Assembly (NCBI RefSeq): GCF_003020125.1
Contig: NZ_PYFW01000002.1
Span: 884,550 to 948,549 of the forward strand
Origin: Bradyrhizobium sp. MOS003
GTDB taxonomy: Bacteria; Pseudomonadota; Alphaproteobacteria; Rhizobiales; Xanthobacteraceae
Length of the DNA: 64,000 nucleotides
Direction: 5' to 3'
Under the pieces are notes generated by a model. It searched no databases, had not been told where the DNA came from, and was given only the letters and a program-made list of their open reading frames with translations. The translations under genes and the position numbers were made by a program. Positions 55,900 through 64,000 of the stretch are shown here, in pieces; within the stretch, counting starts at the first letter, position 1; each line of letters opens with the position of its first letter.

Positions 55900-57597
55900 A
55901 TGAAGCTAACTCATTTTGGGATTGAAGATTATCGTAGCATGTCGCGAGCAGCATTTGATGACTTAGCGAATGTTACTACGTTGATAGGCCCTAATAACGA
56001 GGGCAAGTCGAATGTGCTCTATGCTCTAAAGATGTGCCTGGAGCTGCTGCGCAGCGGTCGTATCGCAAGCGGCCGCGAGACAATTCGTATTCGGCTCGAT
56101 ACTTATGCATACGATTGGGAGGCGGATTTCCCGGTCAAGAAGCAAAAGACGAATCCGGAGGGTTGGACAACATTTGAGCTGCACTTCCTGCTTACTGATC
56201 AAGAGATGTTGCGGTTTTCGGCGTCTGTAAAAAGCAAGCTCAACGGAATTTTGCCGATCCAGTTGCGACTTAGTTCTGGTCCTTATGCGGAGTTCCGCGT
56301 AGCGAAGCCAGGCAAAGGTGGAAAGGCGCTCTCTAATAAGGCCGAGCGGATCTGTCGGTTCATTGCCGACAATCTGGACTTTGCATACGTGCCCGCAATT
56401 CGAACGGCGGAGACATCGCACGAACTTGTTAATGAGCTGGTCGCGCGCGAGCTGCGGCTGCTAGAAAAAGACAATCAATACTCCAGGCTTCAGCAGGAAC
56501 TTACGAAGCTGCAACAGCCAGTCTTGGATTCAATCGCTACGAAGATTCGAGCGAACCTTAAAGGTGTTCTTGGCAATTCGCTACGGGAGGTGAAAATCAA
56601 TCTGCCGACTAGAAATCGGCTACGCGCTGTGGCTCGCGCCGCTCAAATCACAATCGACGACGGGGCCGCAACCTCGCTAGAACGGAAGGGCGATGGGGTA
56701 AAGAGCCTTGTGGCAATTGGCCTGCTAACCAATGCTCTGCAGCAGTCTGAATCAACTAAGGATATTATTCTGCTCATCGAAGAGCCGGAATCTCACCTAC
56801 ATCCCAAAGCGATACATCAGCTGAAGGACGTACTTGATAGCCTGAAAGAAGATCGTCAGATCATTCTCACTACACATTGCCCGGCGCTAGTGAATAGATC
56901 GAATGTACCTTCGAACAGAATAATATCGCGAAACAAAGCGGCGCCAGCAAAGAACTTGGAACAGCTGCGTGAGATTCTGGGCGTGAGGGCATCCGACAAT
57001 CTCCGACATGCGGCACTAATCGTGGTGGTGGAAGGAACGGAGGACGAAATCGCTTTGCGTGCGTTGCTGCCCCACTATTCAACGATTTTGAAGGCCGCCC
57101 TGGAAAGCGGAAGTTTAACATTCGAGCCAATCGGAGGCGCCTCGAAGCTTTCATATTCCCTGAACCTTCTTCAGACCTTGCTCTGCAATTATTACGTGAT
57201 GCTCGATGACGATAAAGAGGGTCGAAAGGCATTCGAAGAAGCGAAAGCGGATTCGCTGATCAATCAAGCGCAAGTCACCATGACACTTTGCCAAGGGATG
57301 ACTGAAGCAGAGTTTGAGGACTTACTGGACGAGAGCGTTTATCGCGACTATTTCCAAAAAACTTACAACGTGGATGTGACTTGGAAGATATTTGGCGGGA
57401 AAGCCAAATGGAGTGACCGGATCAAAGCTGGGCTTACCAAGGCAGGCAAGCCATGGACGGACGGCGACAAACAAAAAGATAAAGCAGAAATTGCCAAGCT
57501 AGTAACTGAGGCGCCTGGTGCCGCAGTTCATCCGGAGCGGGTTCAGGTCCTAAAGACTTTTGTTGCGTCGCTGGAGAAGGCTTTGCATACGCCCTGA
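55900..57597 (+). CDS. OLD-family ATPase-nuclease
   Basis: A 565-residue protein of the OLD family. The N-terminal ABC-type ATPase has GPNNEGKS (residues 30-37), LLIEEPESHLHPKA near 290-305, and TTHCPALVN. The C-terminal TOPRIM nuclease has VVVEGTEDEIAL near 375 and MLDDDKEGRKA near 435. Start ATG 55900 follows GAGG. It is a solitary gene; no UvrD-like partner is next to it, so a Gabija pair is not supported. OLD proteins are used against phages by phage P2 and by bacteria. Confidence 0.88.
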   Translation: MKLTHFGIEDYRSMSRAAFDDLANVTTLIGPNNEGKSNVLYALKMCLELLRSGRIASGRETIRIRLDTYAYDWEADFPVKKQKTNPEGWTTFELHFLLTDQEMLRFSASVKSKLNGILPIQLRLSSGPYAEFRVAKPGKGGKALSNKAERICRFIADNLDFAYVPAIRTAETSHELVNELVARELRLLEKDNQYSRLQQELTKLQQPVLDSIATKIRANLKGVLGNSLREVKINLPTRNRLRAVARAAQITIDDGAATSLERKGDGVKSLVAIGLLTNALQQSESTKDIILLIEEPESHLHPKAIHQLKDVLDSLKEDRQIILTTHCPALVNRSNVPSNRIISRNKAAPAKNLEQLREILGVRASDNLRHAALIVVVEGTEDEIALRALLPHYSTILKAALESGSLTFEPIGGASKLSYSLNLLQTLLCNYYVMLDDDKEGRKAFEEAKADSLINQAQVTMTLCQGMTEAEFEDLLDESVYRDYFQKTYNVDVTWKIFGGKAKWSDRIKAGLTKAGKPWTDGDKQKDKAEIAKLVTEAPGAAVHPERVQVLKTFVASLEKALHTP

Positions 57598-57643
57598 CAG
57601 GACGCGGCGCATCCGGCACGACGTAGAAAATTCCGGGATTCGG

Positions 57644-58129
57644 CTATTGGAGTTCTTCGCGCGCATACTTTCCGAGCGCTGAAAGCAAGTTCTCGCGCTT
57701 CTCCATATATGGCCGGTACGCCTCCGCTTGGCCGTCGTTCAAACCAGCGATGTCTTTGTTGAGACGTTTGTGCGCGCCTTTGGCAATCCAAACCTCCAAC
57801 CCACTTGCAGCAACATCCAACTCAGTGAGCAAATTTGAGAAGCGCGGAAAATAGATCGATGAAATGGATTGCACCTTGGCAAACGGCGTCATTGTCGCCG
57901 GGATGTCTTCGCCATACACCTTGCGATTTCGCTCGCATTCCAGCCAATGGTCGAACTCGTAAATGGCCGCAACCAGTTCTTCGAGCTTGTCCGCGCGTCG
58001 TTTCTTCGCATCCCGCCGGTGTTGCGCAATTTCGCGGATGATCGTCACCACCGAGCCCGCAGCGGTGCCCGCCAATGTCAGAAGCCCACCGACGACTACG
58101 GGCCACAGCGATGCATCTGATCCGGCCAT
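57644..58129 (-). CDS. Small membrane-anchored protein
   Basis: A 161-residue protein with an N-terminal membrane helix (LWPVVVGGLLTLAGTAAG) and a charged helical cytoplasmic part (EIAQHRRDAKKRRADKLEEL). It has no cleavage site and no family match. It is convergent with the OLD gene. A helical tail of this type is often found in island genes, but the role is unknown. Confidence 0.5.
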   Translation of the reverse strand: MAGSDASLWPVVVGGLLTLAGTAAGSVVTIIREIAQHRRDAKKRRADKLEELVAAIYEFDHWLECERNRKVYGEDIPATMTPFAKVQSISSIYFPRFSNLLTELDVAASGLEVWIAKGAHKRLNKDIAGLNDGQAEAYRPYMEKRENLLSALGKYAREELQ

Positions 58130-58624
58130 AACTATCTGTCGATCATTCAGCGGGCAGCGCCCGGCTCACTTTCTTCCGGGTAAATCGTGGGGAACTATCC
58201 CTTGATCCCTTGAATCCGGGACCCTTCTCCCTGAGAGTCCCTAGGCGAGTCGGCAACCCCGATTTGCAATCGTAGCGGCAGAGCCGGTCAACTGCCAAGT
58301 CCGATCCGGCTCCGCTCGCTCGTGGCGATCCGCGTCAGTAACCTGACGGGACCAGCAAACGGCTCGTTGGAGAAATCCGGCGGGCCGTTTGTTTATGCAT
58401 TAGGACGCTTCGTCCAAATATCACGCGTACACTAGGCGTACAGATTATTCTGTAAAGCACTCGTTGTTACCAACGTGGCAACATCCACTGCGCTATCACC
58501 ATCAAACGCAGAATCATCATCAAAACTATCATCGCAAGAAATACGCGTAGCCAACAAAATACGCCACAGCGTACCTATGCCGGCGCCGCAGAGATGCAAA
58601 TGGGAGGTAAGTGCTTGAAAAGGC
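58130..58624. other. Non-coding stretch with an inverted repeat
   Basis: About 500 bp without a gene. CAAACGGC at 58356-58363 pairs with GCCGTTTG at 58384-58391, an 8-bp stem with a 20-base loop. No T run follows, so it is not a plain terminator. The remainder is featureless. Confidence 0.4.
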
Positions 58625-58678
58625 TGGTGCCGCAAGAGGAATTCGAACCCCGACCCCGTCATTACGAATGAAGGGCTT
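58625..58678 (-). pseudogene. 3' half of tRNA-Thr(CGT), probable attachment-site remnant
   Basis: On the minus strand the sequence reads as the anticodon arm (ATTCGTAAT), variable loop, T arm (GGGGTTCGAAT) and 3' acceptor (TTGCGGCACCA) of a tRNA. The anticodon CGT and the implied 5' end GCCGCAA fit tRNA-Thr. There is no 5' half. A lone tRNA 3' half next to island DNA is what integration at a tRNA gene leaves behind. Confidence 0.75.
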
Positions 58679-58684
58679 TTTGGG

Positions 58685-58934
58685 TGAGCGAGAGAGATAC
58701 AAACCGCGGCGCATCGAAGCCGTCGATTTTCCGAGAAATGCCGTACTGGACCAATTTTACGGGTTCTAAGATTCGGAGAAAATTCGGTTCTCCGGCTTCA
58801 TTCTGGCCCTTGTTGGGTGAGGGACGGGAGATCTCCGCCCGCAGAAAAGCAGGAAAACGGCCGAGTTTCCTGCCTAATCTCCAGCTCCAAGTACGAGACG
58901 ACTTTGGTGGGGTGGCGGAGAGAGTGGGATTCGA
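58685..58934. repeat. tRNA-Ser 3' flank, right copy
   Basis: The same 245-bp sequence as 15014-15260, here directly joined to the tRNA-Ser gene and including its 3' end (58913-58934). See the left copy for the shared words. Confidence 0.75.
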
Positions 58935-59002
58935 ACCCACGGTACGGTTTCCCGCACACACGCTTTCCAAGCGTGCGCCTTAAGCCACTCGGCCATCTCT
59001 CC
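58913..59002 (-). tRNA. tRNA-Ser (GGA)
   Basis: A 90-base tRNA with a long variable arm. The 5' acceptor GGAGAGA pairs with TCTCTCC at the 3' end. The anticodon loop is in CGCTTGGAAAGCG (anticodon GGA). The T arm is GTGGGTTCGAATCCCAC and CCA is encoded. The repeat that lies against its 3' end and the tRNA-Thr fragment show it marks the right border of the accessory region. Confidence 0.97.
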
Positions 59003-59195
59003 GGAGCGCCCTCTCTTGAAGGGGCGCCGATGATTTTGCAAGGGATCGCAGGGAAATCGGGCGAATTTTCCGTAAGATATTGTATTTAAGGGATAATATC
59101 TGGTGCTGCCGATGTCCCGACCCGCCGTCGGCTGAACCCTGGACGGGTTTGGCGCGACGATTCACGTGAGAACAGCAAACCCGACTGGGGACGCC

Positions 59196-59537
59196 ATGAC
59201 CATCCGCAGCACCATCGCCGCCCTCGGCTTGATTTCGGCCCTTGGCCCCGCCTTCGCCGTGCCCGCCGCCGCGCAGGTCTGCACCCGGCAAGGCGTCGAC
59301 GTGAACTGCGACGACGGGCGGCGCGGGGTGCTGTCCGGCGATGCCATCCTCTGGCCGGACGGCACGCGCTCCAGCTCGACGCCGCATCAGAGCGTGATCA
59401 TCGGCAACAAGAGCTCGGTGCATATCGGGACCGGCGTGTTCGTGGGCCAGGGCAAGGGCGTGGTGCCGATGGACGATCCCAATGCGCCGAACAAGCGGCA
59501 ATGCGCGATTTTGGAGGGGGTGTCGTATTGCTATTGA
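59196..59537 (+). CDS. Small secreted protein
   Basis: A 113-residue protein starting at ATG 59196. It has a clear Sec signal peptide (STIAALGLISALGPAFA) with a likely cut after AAAQ near residue 27. The mature part has four cysteines (VCTRQGVDVNCDD and C near the end in AILEGVSYCY). It is periplasmic and of unknown function. First chromosomal gene past the island border. Confidence 0.75.
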   Translation: MTIRSTIAALGLISALGPAFAVPAAAQVCTRQGVDVNCDDGRRGVLSGDAILWPDGTRSSSTPHQSVIIGNKSSVHIGTGVFVGQGKGVVPMDDPNAPNKRQCAILEGVSYCY

Positions 59538-59593
59538 CGTCATTCCTTTCGCCCCTTGCGAGAGAAAGGAAGAACGTCGAGCGGATCTCGGCG

Positions 59594-61057
59594 CTAAATC
59601 AACCGTACCCCTGAGATCGCGGACTTGAGCCAGCGCAACGCCTGCGGCGGCTGCGTGGCGAGCGGGGCGACCGCGGCCTTCTCGGTCCGGCACTTCTCCA
59701 GCTCCGCGACGAAATCGGTCGACCATTGCTGGATGGTGTGGCCGCGCAGCTTCTTCATCATCGCGTCCCAGCGCATCTTGCGCTCGGTGAGCGGCATCGC
59801 CGCGGCAATCGCAATCGCGCGCGCCATGCCGTCGATGTCGTGCGGATTGACGAGCAGCGCGGCATCGAGCTCGTTGGCCGCGCCGGCGAATTTCGACAAA
59901 ACCAGCACGCCGGGGTCGGCCGGATTTTGGGCTGCGACATATTCCTTGGCGACGAGATTCATGCCGTCATGCAGCGGCGTCACCACGCCGATCTGCGCGG
60001 TCCGGTACAGGCCCGCCAGCACGGCCTGGCTGAAGCCCTTGTTCAAATAGCGGATCGGCGTCCAGTCGACTTCGCCGTGGCGGCCGTTGACGTCGCTGAC
60101 GAGGCGCGCGACGTCGTTCTGCAGATTGCCATAGGCTTCGATGGCGCCGCGCGAGGGGTTGGCGATCTGGAGCAGCGAGATGCTGCGCAAAAGCTGCGGC
60201 TGTTCGGTCCAGAGCCGGTCGAACGCGCTGATGCGGTTGACGAGGCCCTTGGAATAGTCGAGCCGGTCGACACCGATCGCCAGGCGCTCGCCATTGAGGC
60301 TGCGGCGCAGCCGCGACACGTCGGGATGCGAGACCGATTTCGCCGCGTATTGCGCGAACTTCTCCGCATCGATCCCGATCGGGAAGACCTCGCAGCGGGT
60401 GCGGCCGGTCTGTGAGATCGCAACGCCATCCTCGACGGCGAGGCCGAGCTCGCTTGCGACATAGCCGAGAAAATTCTGGCAATCCTCCGCGGTCTGGAAG
60501 CCGAGCAGATCGTAGGCGAGCATTGCCGTGACCAACTCGCGATGATTGGGCACGCCCTGCATTACTGCGGCGACCGGCCACGGCGTATGTAGGAAGAAGC
60601 CGATGGGATCGTCGACGCCGAGATCGCGCAGTTCGGCGCCGAGCGCGAGGAAATGATAATCCTGCACCCAGAACGCGGTTTTGTCCTTCCGGAAGCGCAT
60701 CAAGGCGCGCGCCATGAAGGCGTTGACCTCGCGATAGCTCACGTAATCGTCGCGCGAGACACGGATCAGATCGCTGCGCGAATGCAGCGCGGGCCAGAGC
60801 GCCGAATTGGCAAAGCCTTCGTAATAGCCGCCATAGTGCGCCGCCGGCAGATCCAACGTCGCAATCGCACCCGATCCGAGCGCTTCGACCTCAGCGAACG
60901 GTTCCTTCTGATGGCCGTCACGCACGCGGCCCGAAGAACCCACCCAGATCGCGCCCGAATGTTCCACCACCGGCAACAAGGCCGCCGCAAGGCCGCCCGT
61001 CATGGGCTCGTTAGGCTTGCCGCGCGCGACGCGATTTGAAACGACGACTAAGTTCAC
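59594..61057 (-). CDS. otsA: Trehalose-6-phosphate synthase
   Basis: A 487-residue glycosyltransferase (GT20). It makes trehalose-6-phosphate from UDP-glucose and glucose-6-phosphate in the cytoplasm. Landmarks are LVVVSNRVARGK with GGLAAAL, then WVQDYHFLALG, GFFLHTPWP, and IGVDRLDYSKGL, followed by TPLHDGMNLVAKEYVAAQ. Length fits the family. It is the last gene of an MFS-otsB-otsA set on the minus strand, with a gap of 240 bp after otsB. Trehalose protects against drying and osmotic stress. Confidence 0.97.
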   Translation of the reverse strand: MNLVVVSNRVARGKPNEPMTGGLAAALLPVVEHSGAIWVGSSGRVRDGHQKEPFAEVEALGSGAIATLDLPAAHYGGYYEGFANSALWPALHSRSDLIRVSRDDYVSYREVNAFMARALMRFRKDKTAFWVQDYHFLALGAELRDLGVDDPIGFFLHTPWPVAAVMQGVPNHRELVTAMLAYDLLGFQTAEDCQNFLGYVASELGLAVEDGVAISQTGRTRCEVFPIGIDAEKFAQYAAKSVSHPDVSRLRRSLNGERLAIGVDRLDYSKGLVNRISAFDRLWTEQPQLLRSISLLQIANPSRGAIEAYGNLQNDVARLVSDVNGRHGEVDWTPIRYLNKGFSQAVLAGLYRTAQIGVVTPLHDGMNLVAKEYVAAQNPADPGVLVLSKFAGAANELDAALLVNPHDIDGMARAIAIAAAMPLTERKMRWDAMMKKLRGHTIQQWSTDFVAELEKCRTEKAAVAPLATQPPQALRWLKSAISGVRLI

Positions 61058-61297
61058 AGGTCGTCCCCTCCTGTTTCATTCCAACCCGTTTAACTGCCGT
61101 TCATCAATATGGTTCCTGTCATCGTTTCAACCAATTGAAACCAAAATCGGGCACGCGCGTTGGAACTGGTTTTCCTGTTGGAACCCGGGATTTCACTGCA
61201 AATTCTGCTTATGCAGCCGTGTTGCGCAGCGCCCATCGCGGCGCGCGACGGCGCCGTTCCCCAAGCATCATGTCTGCGGCGTGGCGTTGCCTTTATT

Positions 61298-62116
61298 TCA
61301 CCTTGGGTCGAGCAAGCGGGCAAGAAACGCACGAACGTCGTTCGGTGCATCGAAATGGCCATTCACGCCCATGGCACGGCGGCCGACCGAGAAGGCAAGC
61401 CCGTTCATGTCGGGCATGATCGCGAACACGGTCTCGTCGGTGACGTCGTCGCCGATGAAGATCGGACGCCGTCCCTTGAACGGCTCGCGCGTCATCAGCT
61501 CACGCACGCCGGTCGCCTTGGTGAAGCCGGAATGCTTGATCTCGCAGACGAACTTGCCAGGCAGCACTTCGATCGGCGCGTTGGGCAGATCCGCACGGAT
61601 CACCGAGACGGCTTCGTAGATCGCCTTCTCCGCATGAGGAGCGAGGCGGTAATGCAGAGCGAGCGAATAGCCCTTGTCCTCCAGCAGAATGCCGGGGCTG
61701 AGCTTTGCGATCGCAGCCAGCCGCCGCTTCAGTTCCTTGTCCAGCGGCGGCGCGGGCACGTCTTCGGCATCATCCCCCACGGACAACCGCAACTCGGCGC
61801 CGTGGCCGCCGACGGCGCTGAATACGTCGGGAGCGAAGATCAGATCGATATCGTTGAGCGAGCGGCCGCTGACCAGCGCCAGCGCGCCGGAGGTGCGCTC
61901 GGTCAACCGATTCAGTGTGTCCGACAGGCCCGGCGGCACCCACACCTCACGGGGCGTCGGCATCAGGTCGAGCAGCGTTCCATCGATATCGAGCAGAATC
62001 GCGGTCTCGTCGAGATGCGGCACCAGCGCGTGCGGCACCGGCACCGAGTCCGGCGCTTCGTCATCCAGCACGGTGCGGTTCTGGTCCAACGCCATTTTTG
62101 CAAGTTCCGATTTCAT
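61298..62116 (-). CDS. otsB: Trehalose-6-phosphate phosphatase
   Basis: A 272-residue HAD-family phosphatase that removes phosphate from trehalose-6-phosphate. The nucleophile motif is LLDIDGTLLDL, and ALVSGRSLNDID, KGRRPIFIGDDVTDE and GVNGHFDAP follow as the family blocks. It begins 4 bp after the stop of the MFS gene and is followed by otsA, so the three form an operon. Confidence 0.96.
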   Translation of the reverse strand: MKSELAKMALDQNRTVLDDEAPDSVPVPHALVPHLDETAILLDIDGTLLDLMPTPREVWVPPGLSDTLNRLTERTSGALALVSGRSLNDIDLIFAPDVFSAVGGHGAELRLSVGDDAEDVPAPPLDKELKRRLAAIAKLSPGILLEDKGYSLALHYRLAPHAEKAIYEAVSVIRADLPNAPIEVLPGKFVCEIKHSGFTKATGVRELMTREPFKGRRPIFIGDDVTDETVFAIMPDMNGLAFSVGRRAMGVNGHFDAPNDVRAFLARLLDPR

Positions 62117-62120
62117 CAGT

Positions 62121-63605
62121 CTACTCCATAAAGGCGAGCGGCCGGGCGATTTGTTCGAGCGATTTACGCTCGGCGGAGACGGCGTAGCGCCACGCCACGA
62201 TCGCGGCCGTGATCATCAGGGCCGACCCCAGCAGATAGCCGGCGAACACGCTGGTGCGAGAGCCGGTATCGATCAGCACGCCGAACAACGCGGGGCCGGC
62301 CACGCCGCCAATGCCGGTGCCGACCGCGTAGAACACCGCGATCGCCAGCGCGCGAACTTCGAGCGGAAAGGTCTCGCTGACGGTGAGATAGGCCGCGCTG
62401 GCGGCTGGCGAGGCAAAGAAGAAGATCACCATCCAGGCGATGGTCTGCCCCTGCGCCGTGAGCACGCCGATCGAGAACAGATAGCCCGAGAGGGCCAGCA
62501 ACAGGCCCGACATGCCATAGGTGAACATGATCATGACGCGGCGTCCGAGCGTATCGAAGAGACGGCCGAGCAGCAGGGGCCCAAGGAAATTTCCGGCGGC
62601 GAAGGGGAGCAGATACCAGCCGACGTGATCGGCCTTGATGCCGTAGAAATCGGTCAGCACCAGCGCGAAGGTGAAGAAGATCGCGTTGTAGAAGAATGCC
62701 TGCGCGCTCATCAGCACGAGACCGACGAGCGCGCGCTGGCGGTAGGCCGAGAACAGCGTGTGAACGACCTCGCGGATCGGCGTATGATCGCGCATCTTCA
62801 GCCGCATCTTGGCAAAGCGTCCGTCGCCCGTATCCTGGTCGTGTCCGATCACGGAGCGTTCGATCTCGTCGACGATCGCGTGGGCCTCCTCGGGGCGGCC
62901 ATGAATCATCAGCCAGCGCGGACTTTCCGGAATCCACATTCGCATCAGGAGCACGAAGAGACCGATGACTGCACCGATCAGATAGGCGAGACGCCAGCCG
63001 TAATCGGGCGCGATCACGGCGGGATCAAGCAGCACGATGGACGCGACCGCGCCCATCGCGGCGCCGATCCAGAAACTGCCGTTGATGACGAGATCGGTCC
63101 AGCCGCGATAGCGCGCCGGCACCAGCTCCTGGATGGTCGAGTTGATCGCGGTGTATTCGCCGCCGATGCCGGCGCCGGTGAGAAAGCGAAACAGCGCGTA
63201 GCTCGCGACATCCCAAGACAGCGCGGTCGCAGCCGTCGCCGAGAGATAGAGCGCCAGCGTGATGAAGAACAGCTTCTTGCGACCGATGCGGTCGGTGAGC
63301 CAGCCGAAGCCGAGCGCGCCGAGCACGGCGCCGGCGAGATAAGCGGAATTGGCGATGCCGAGATCGAAATTCGAGAAGTGCAGCGACGGACTTTGCTTCA
63401 GCGCGCCGGAAAGCGCGCCGGCCAGCGTCACCTCGAGCCCGTCGAGGATCCAGGTGATGCCGAGTGCCAGCACCACCCGGGTGTGGAAGCCGCTCCAAGG
63501 CAATGCGTCGAGCCGCGCGGGAATATCGGTCTCAACGATGCGACCGCCCGCGGCTGTCGCAACCACAGGAACATCATTCGGCGCTGGGATTCGCTGCAAT
63601 TCCAT
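62121..63605 (-). CDS. MFS transporter
   Basis: A 494-residue permease of the major facilitator superfamily, with 12 predicted membrane segments. Visible motifs are GFGWLTDRIGRKKLF between segments 2 and 3, and RFLTGAGIGGEYTAINSTIQ at segment 4. It resembles the sugar or metabolite:H+ symporter group. I used the ATG at 63605; a TTG at 63626 is possible. Its close linkage to otsB suggests transport of a sugar or osmolyte, but the substrate is unknown. Confidence 0.88.
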   Translation of the reverse strand: MELQRIPAPNDVPVVATAAGGRIVETDIPARLDALPWSGFHTRVVLALGITWILDGLEVTLAGALSGALKQSPSLHFSNFDLGIANSAYLAGAVLGALGFGWLTDRIGRKKLFFITLALYLSATAATALSWDVASYALFRFLTGAGIGGEYTAINSTIQELVPARYRGWTDLVINGSFWIGAAMGAVASIVLLDPAVIAPDYGWRLAYLIGAVIGLFVLLMRMWIPESPRWLMIHGRPEEAHAIVDEIERSVIGHDQDTGDGRFAKMRLKMRDHTPIREVVHTLFSAYRQRALVGLVLMSAQAFFYNAIFFTFALVLTDFYGIKADHVGWYLLPFAAGNFLGPLLLGRLFDTLGRRVMIMFTYGMSGLLLALSGYLFSIGVLTAQGQTIAWMVIFFFASPAASAAYLTVSETFPLEVRALAIAVFYAVGTGIGGVAGPALFGVLIDTGSRTSVFAGYLLGSALMITAAIVAWRYAVSAERKSLEQIARPLAFME

Positions 63606-63902
63606 CGGGCCATTGCGTTCGATCAATGGAAGCGACCCCGGTTCACATGGTGCGAAACGGGGACGATCCGATCATTGGGGGTGCGGCATTCCGCCTGCCA
63701 CCTGCGACAACGTCTGCGGCAAGGCCGGGTTCCCCGTGCAAGGGCGCTTGTGGTTGCCCGTTTCGGCTGACGCCGCAGGGAGTTGACGCATGACCGGTGT
63801 CGGAAAGACGACACAATCGTGCTGGTCAACGCACGAAGGCGCAAGCGCCCTGCTAAGGCGCGCTTGCTCGAAGACGATACCGAATTGACGGCGCGGCGAG
63901 CC
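63606..63902. other. Upstream region of the MFS-ots operon
   Basis: No gene. This roughly 300-bp region between two minus-strand genes must hold the promoter of the MFS-otsB-otsA operon. A partial inverted repeat lies near 63843-63866. I see no clear sigma-70 boxes. Confidence 0.4.
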
Positions 63903-64000
63903 TTACGCCGCCCGGATATTCCCCATGAACCGATCGAGTTCGGCGCGCAGGCGGGTGCTTTCGGACGACAGCGTCTTGGCCGAGTGCAGCACTTCCTCCG
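63903..64000 (-). CDS. Methyl-accepting chemotaxis protein, C-terminal end
   Basis: Only the last 31 residues lie in the window: EEVLHSAKTLSSESTRL followed by RAELDRFMGNIRAA and a stop at 63903. This matches the tail of chemotaxis receptors common in Bradyrhizobium. The rest of the gene lies beyond the right edge. Confidence 0.75.
   Translation of the reverse strand, partial: EEVLHSAKTLSSESTRLRAELDRFMGNIRAA

Noticed and set aside
55900..57597. Gabija system
   Set aside because: The GajA-like OLD protein is present, but no UvrD/GajB helicase is next to it.
61674..63770. 698-codon open frame antisense to the MFS gene and part of otsB
   Set aside because: Long antisense frames are expected in GC-rich coding DNA. 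The product is Arg/Gly/Glu-rich with no domain, while the minus strand has a complete transporter with its motifs.
63841..63870. Terminator between the chemotaxis gene and the MFS gene
   Set aside because: The inverted repeat is imperfect and no T run follows, so it is left as an unassigned feature of the intergenic region.
1..64000. CRISPR array or rRNA genes
   Set aside because: No regularly spaced 25-40 bp repeats and no rRNA-like sequence were seen.

Overview
The window looks like a GC-rich alphaproteobacterial chromosome, most likely Bradyrhizobium or a close relative. The basis is the MFS transporter-otsB-otsA operon, the chemotaxis-receptor tail and the tRNA-Ser at the right end, plus rhizobial-type phage and recombinase genes; the genus is an inference. 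Roughly 1-58.6 kb is accessory DNA, a mosaic genomic island that runs off the left edge. It ends beside an intact tRNA-Ser(GGA) at 58913-59002. From there to 64 kb the DNA is ordinary chromosome: a small secreted protein, otsA, otsB, an MFS permease and the end of a methyl-accepting chemotaxis gene.

Left accessory part (0-16.5 kb): an HNH nuclease cut by the window edge, decayed DNA, a phage/plasmid-type replication module (AlpA-like HTH, DnaT-like protein), and the first copy of a four-gene large serine recombinase cassette (4825-7269). Then come a HEPN-like protein, two large proteins of unknown function, an AAA ATPase with a PD-(D/E)XK nuclease partner (candidate defence pair), and decayed LysR and FAD-monooxygenase genes. 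A 250-bp copy of the tRNA-Ser 3' flank lies at 15.0-15.26 kb, about 43.7 kb from its twin beside the real tRNA-Ser, so the island has an internal boundary.

Centre (16.5-44.3 kb): an orphan DGQHR/DndB-like gene with its own promoter and terminator, an IS66 remnant, and then the main feature, an apparently intact Dpd (7-deazaguanine in DNA) modification-restriction system. It is arranged as two converging gene sets. The + strand has dpdF-dpdG-dpdH-dpdI (21.9-29.1 kb). The - strand, reading right to left, has a dpdC candidate, dpdB2, dpdA, dpdB1, queC, queE, queD, a RecB-like nuclease and a 2114-residue protein joining an SF1 helicase to a DpdJ-like SF2 helicase. QueD, QueE and QueC make preQ0. 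DpdA and DpdB are the expected base-insertion machinery. The helicases, ATPase and nuclease are the likely restriction arm. No dpdD, dpdE, dpdK or folE is seen. Two DpdB paralogues flank DpdA, and the helicase-helicase fusion and RecB partner make this look like a divergent Dpd type.

Right accessory part (44.3-58.6 kb): a truncated prophage piece (HTH protein, ParB-methyltransferase, small terminase), the second recombinase cassette (48363-51055), a DUF4238-like protein, an alpha/beta hydrolase-TM-leucine-rich-repeat protein, an HNH nuclease, an OLD-family ATPase-TOPRIM nuclease and small membrane proteins. It ends with a 54-bp tRNA-Thr(CGT) 3' fragment, a likely old attachment site. Overall this is a defence and mobile-element island built by several insertions next to tRNA genes.
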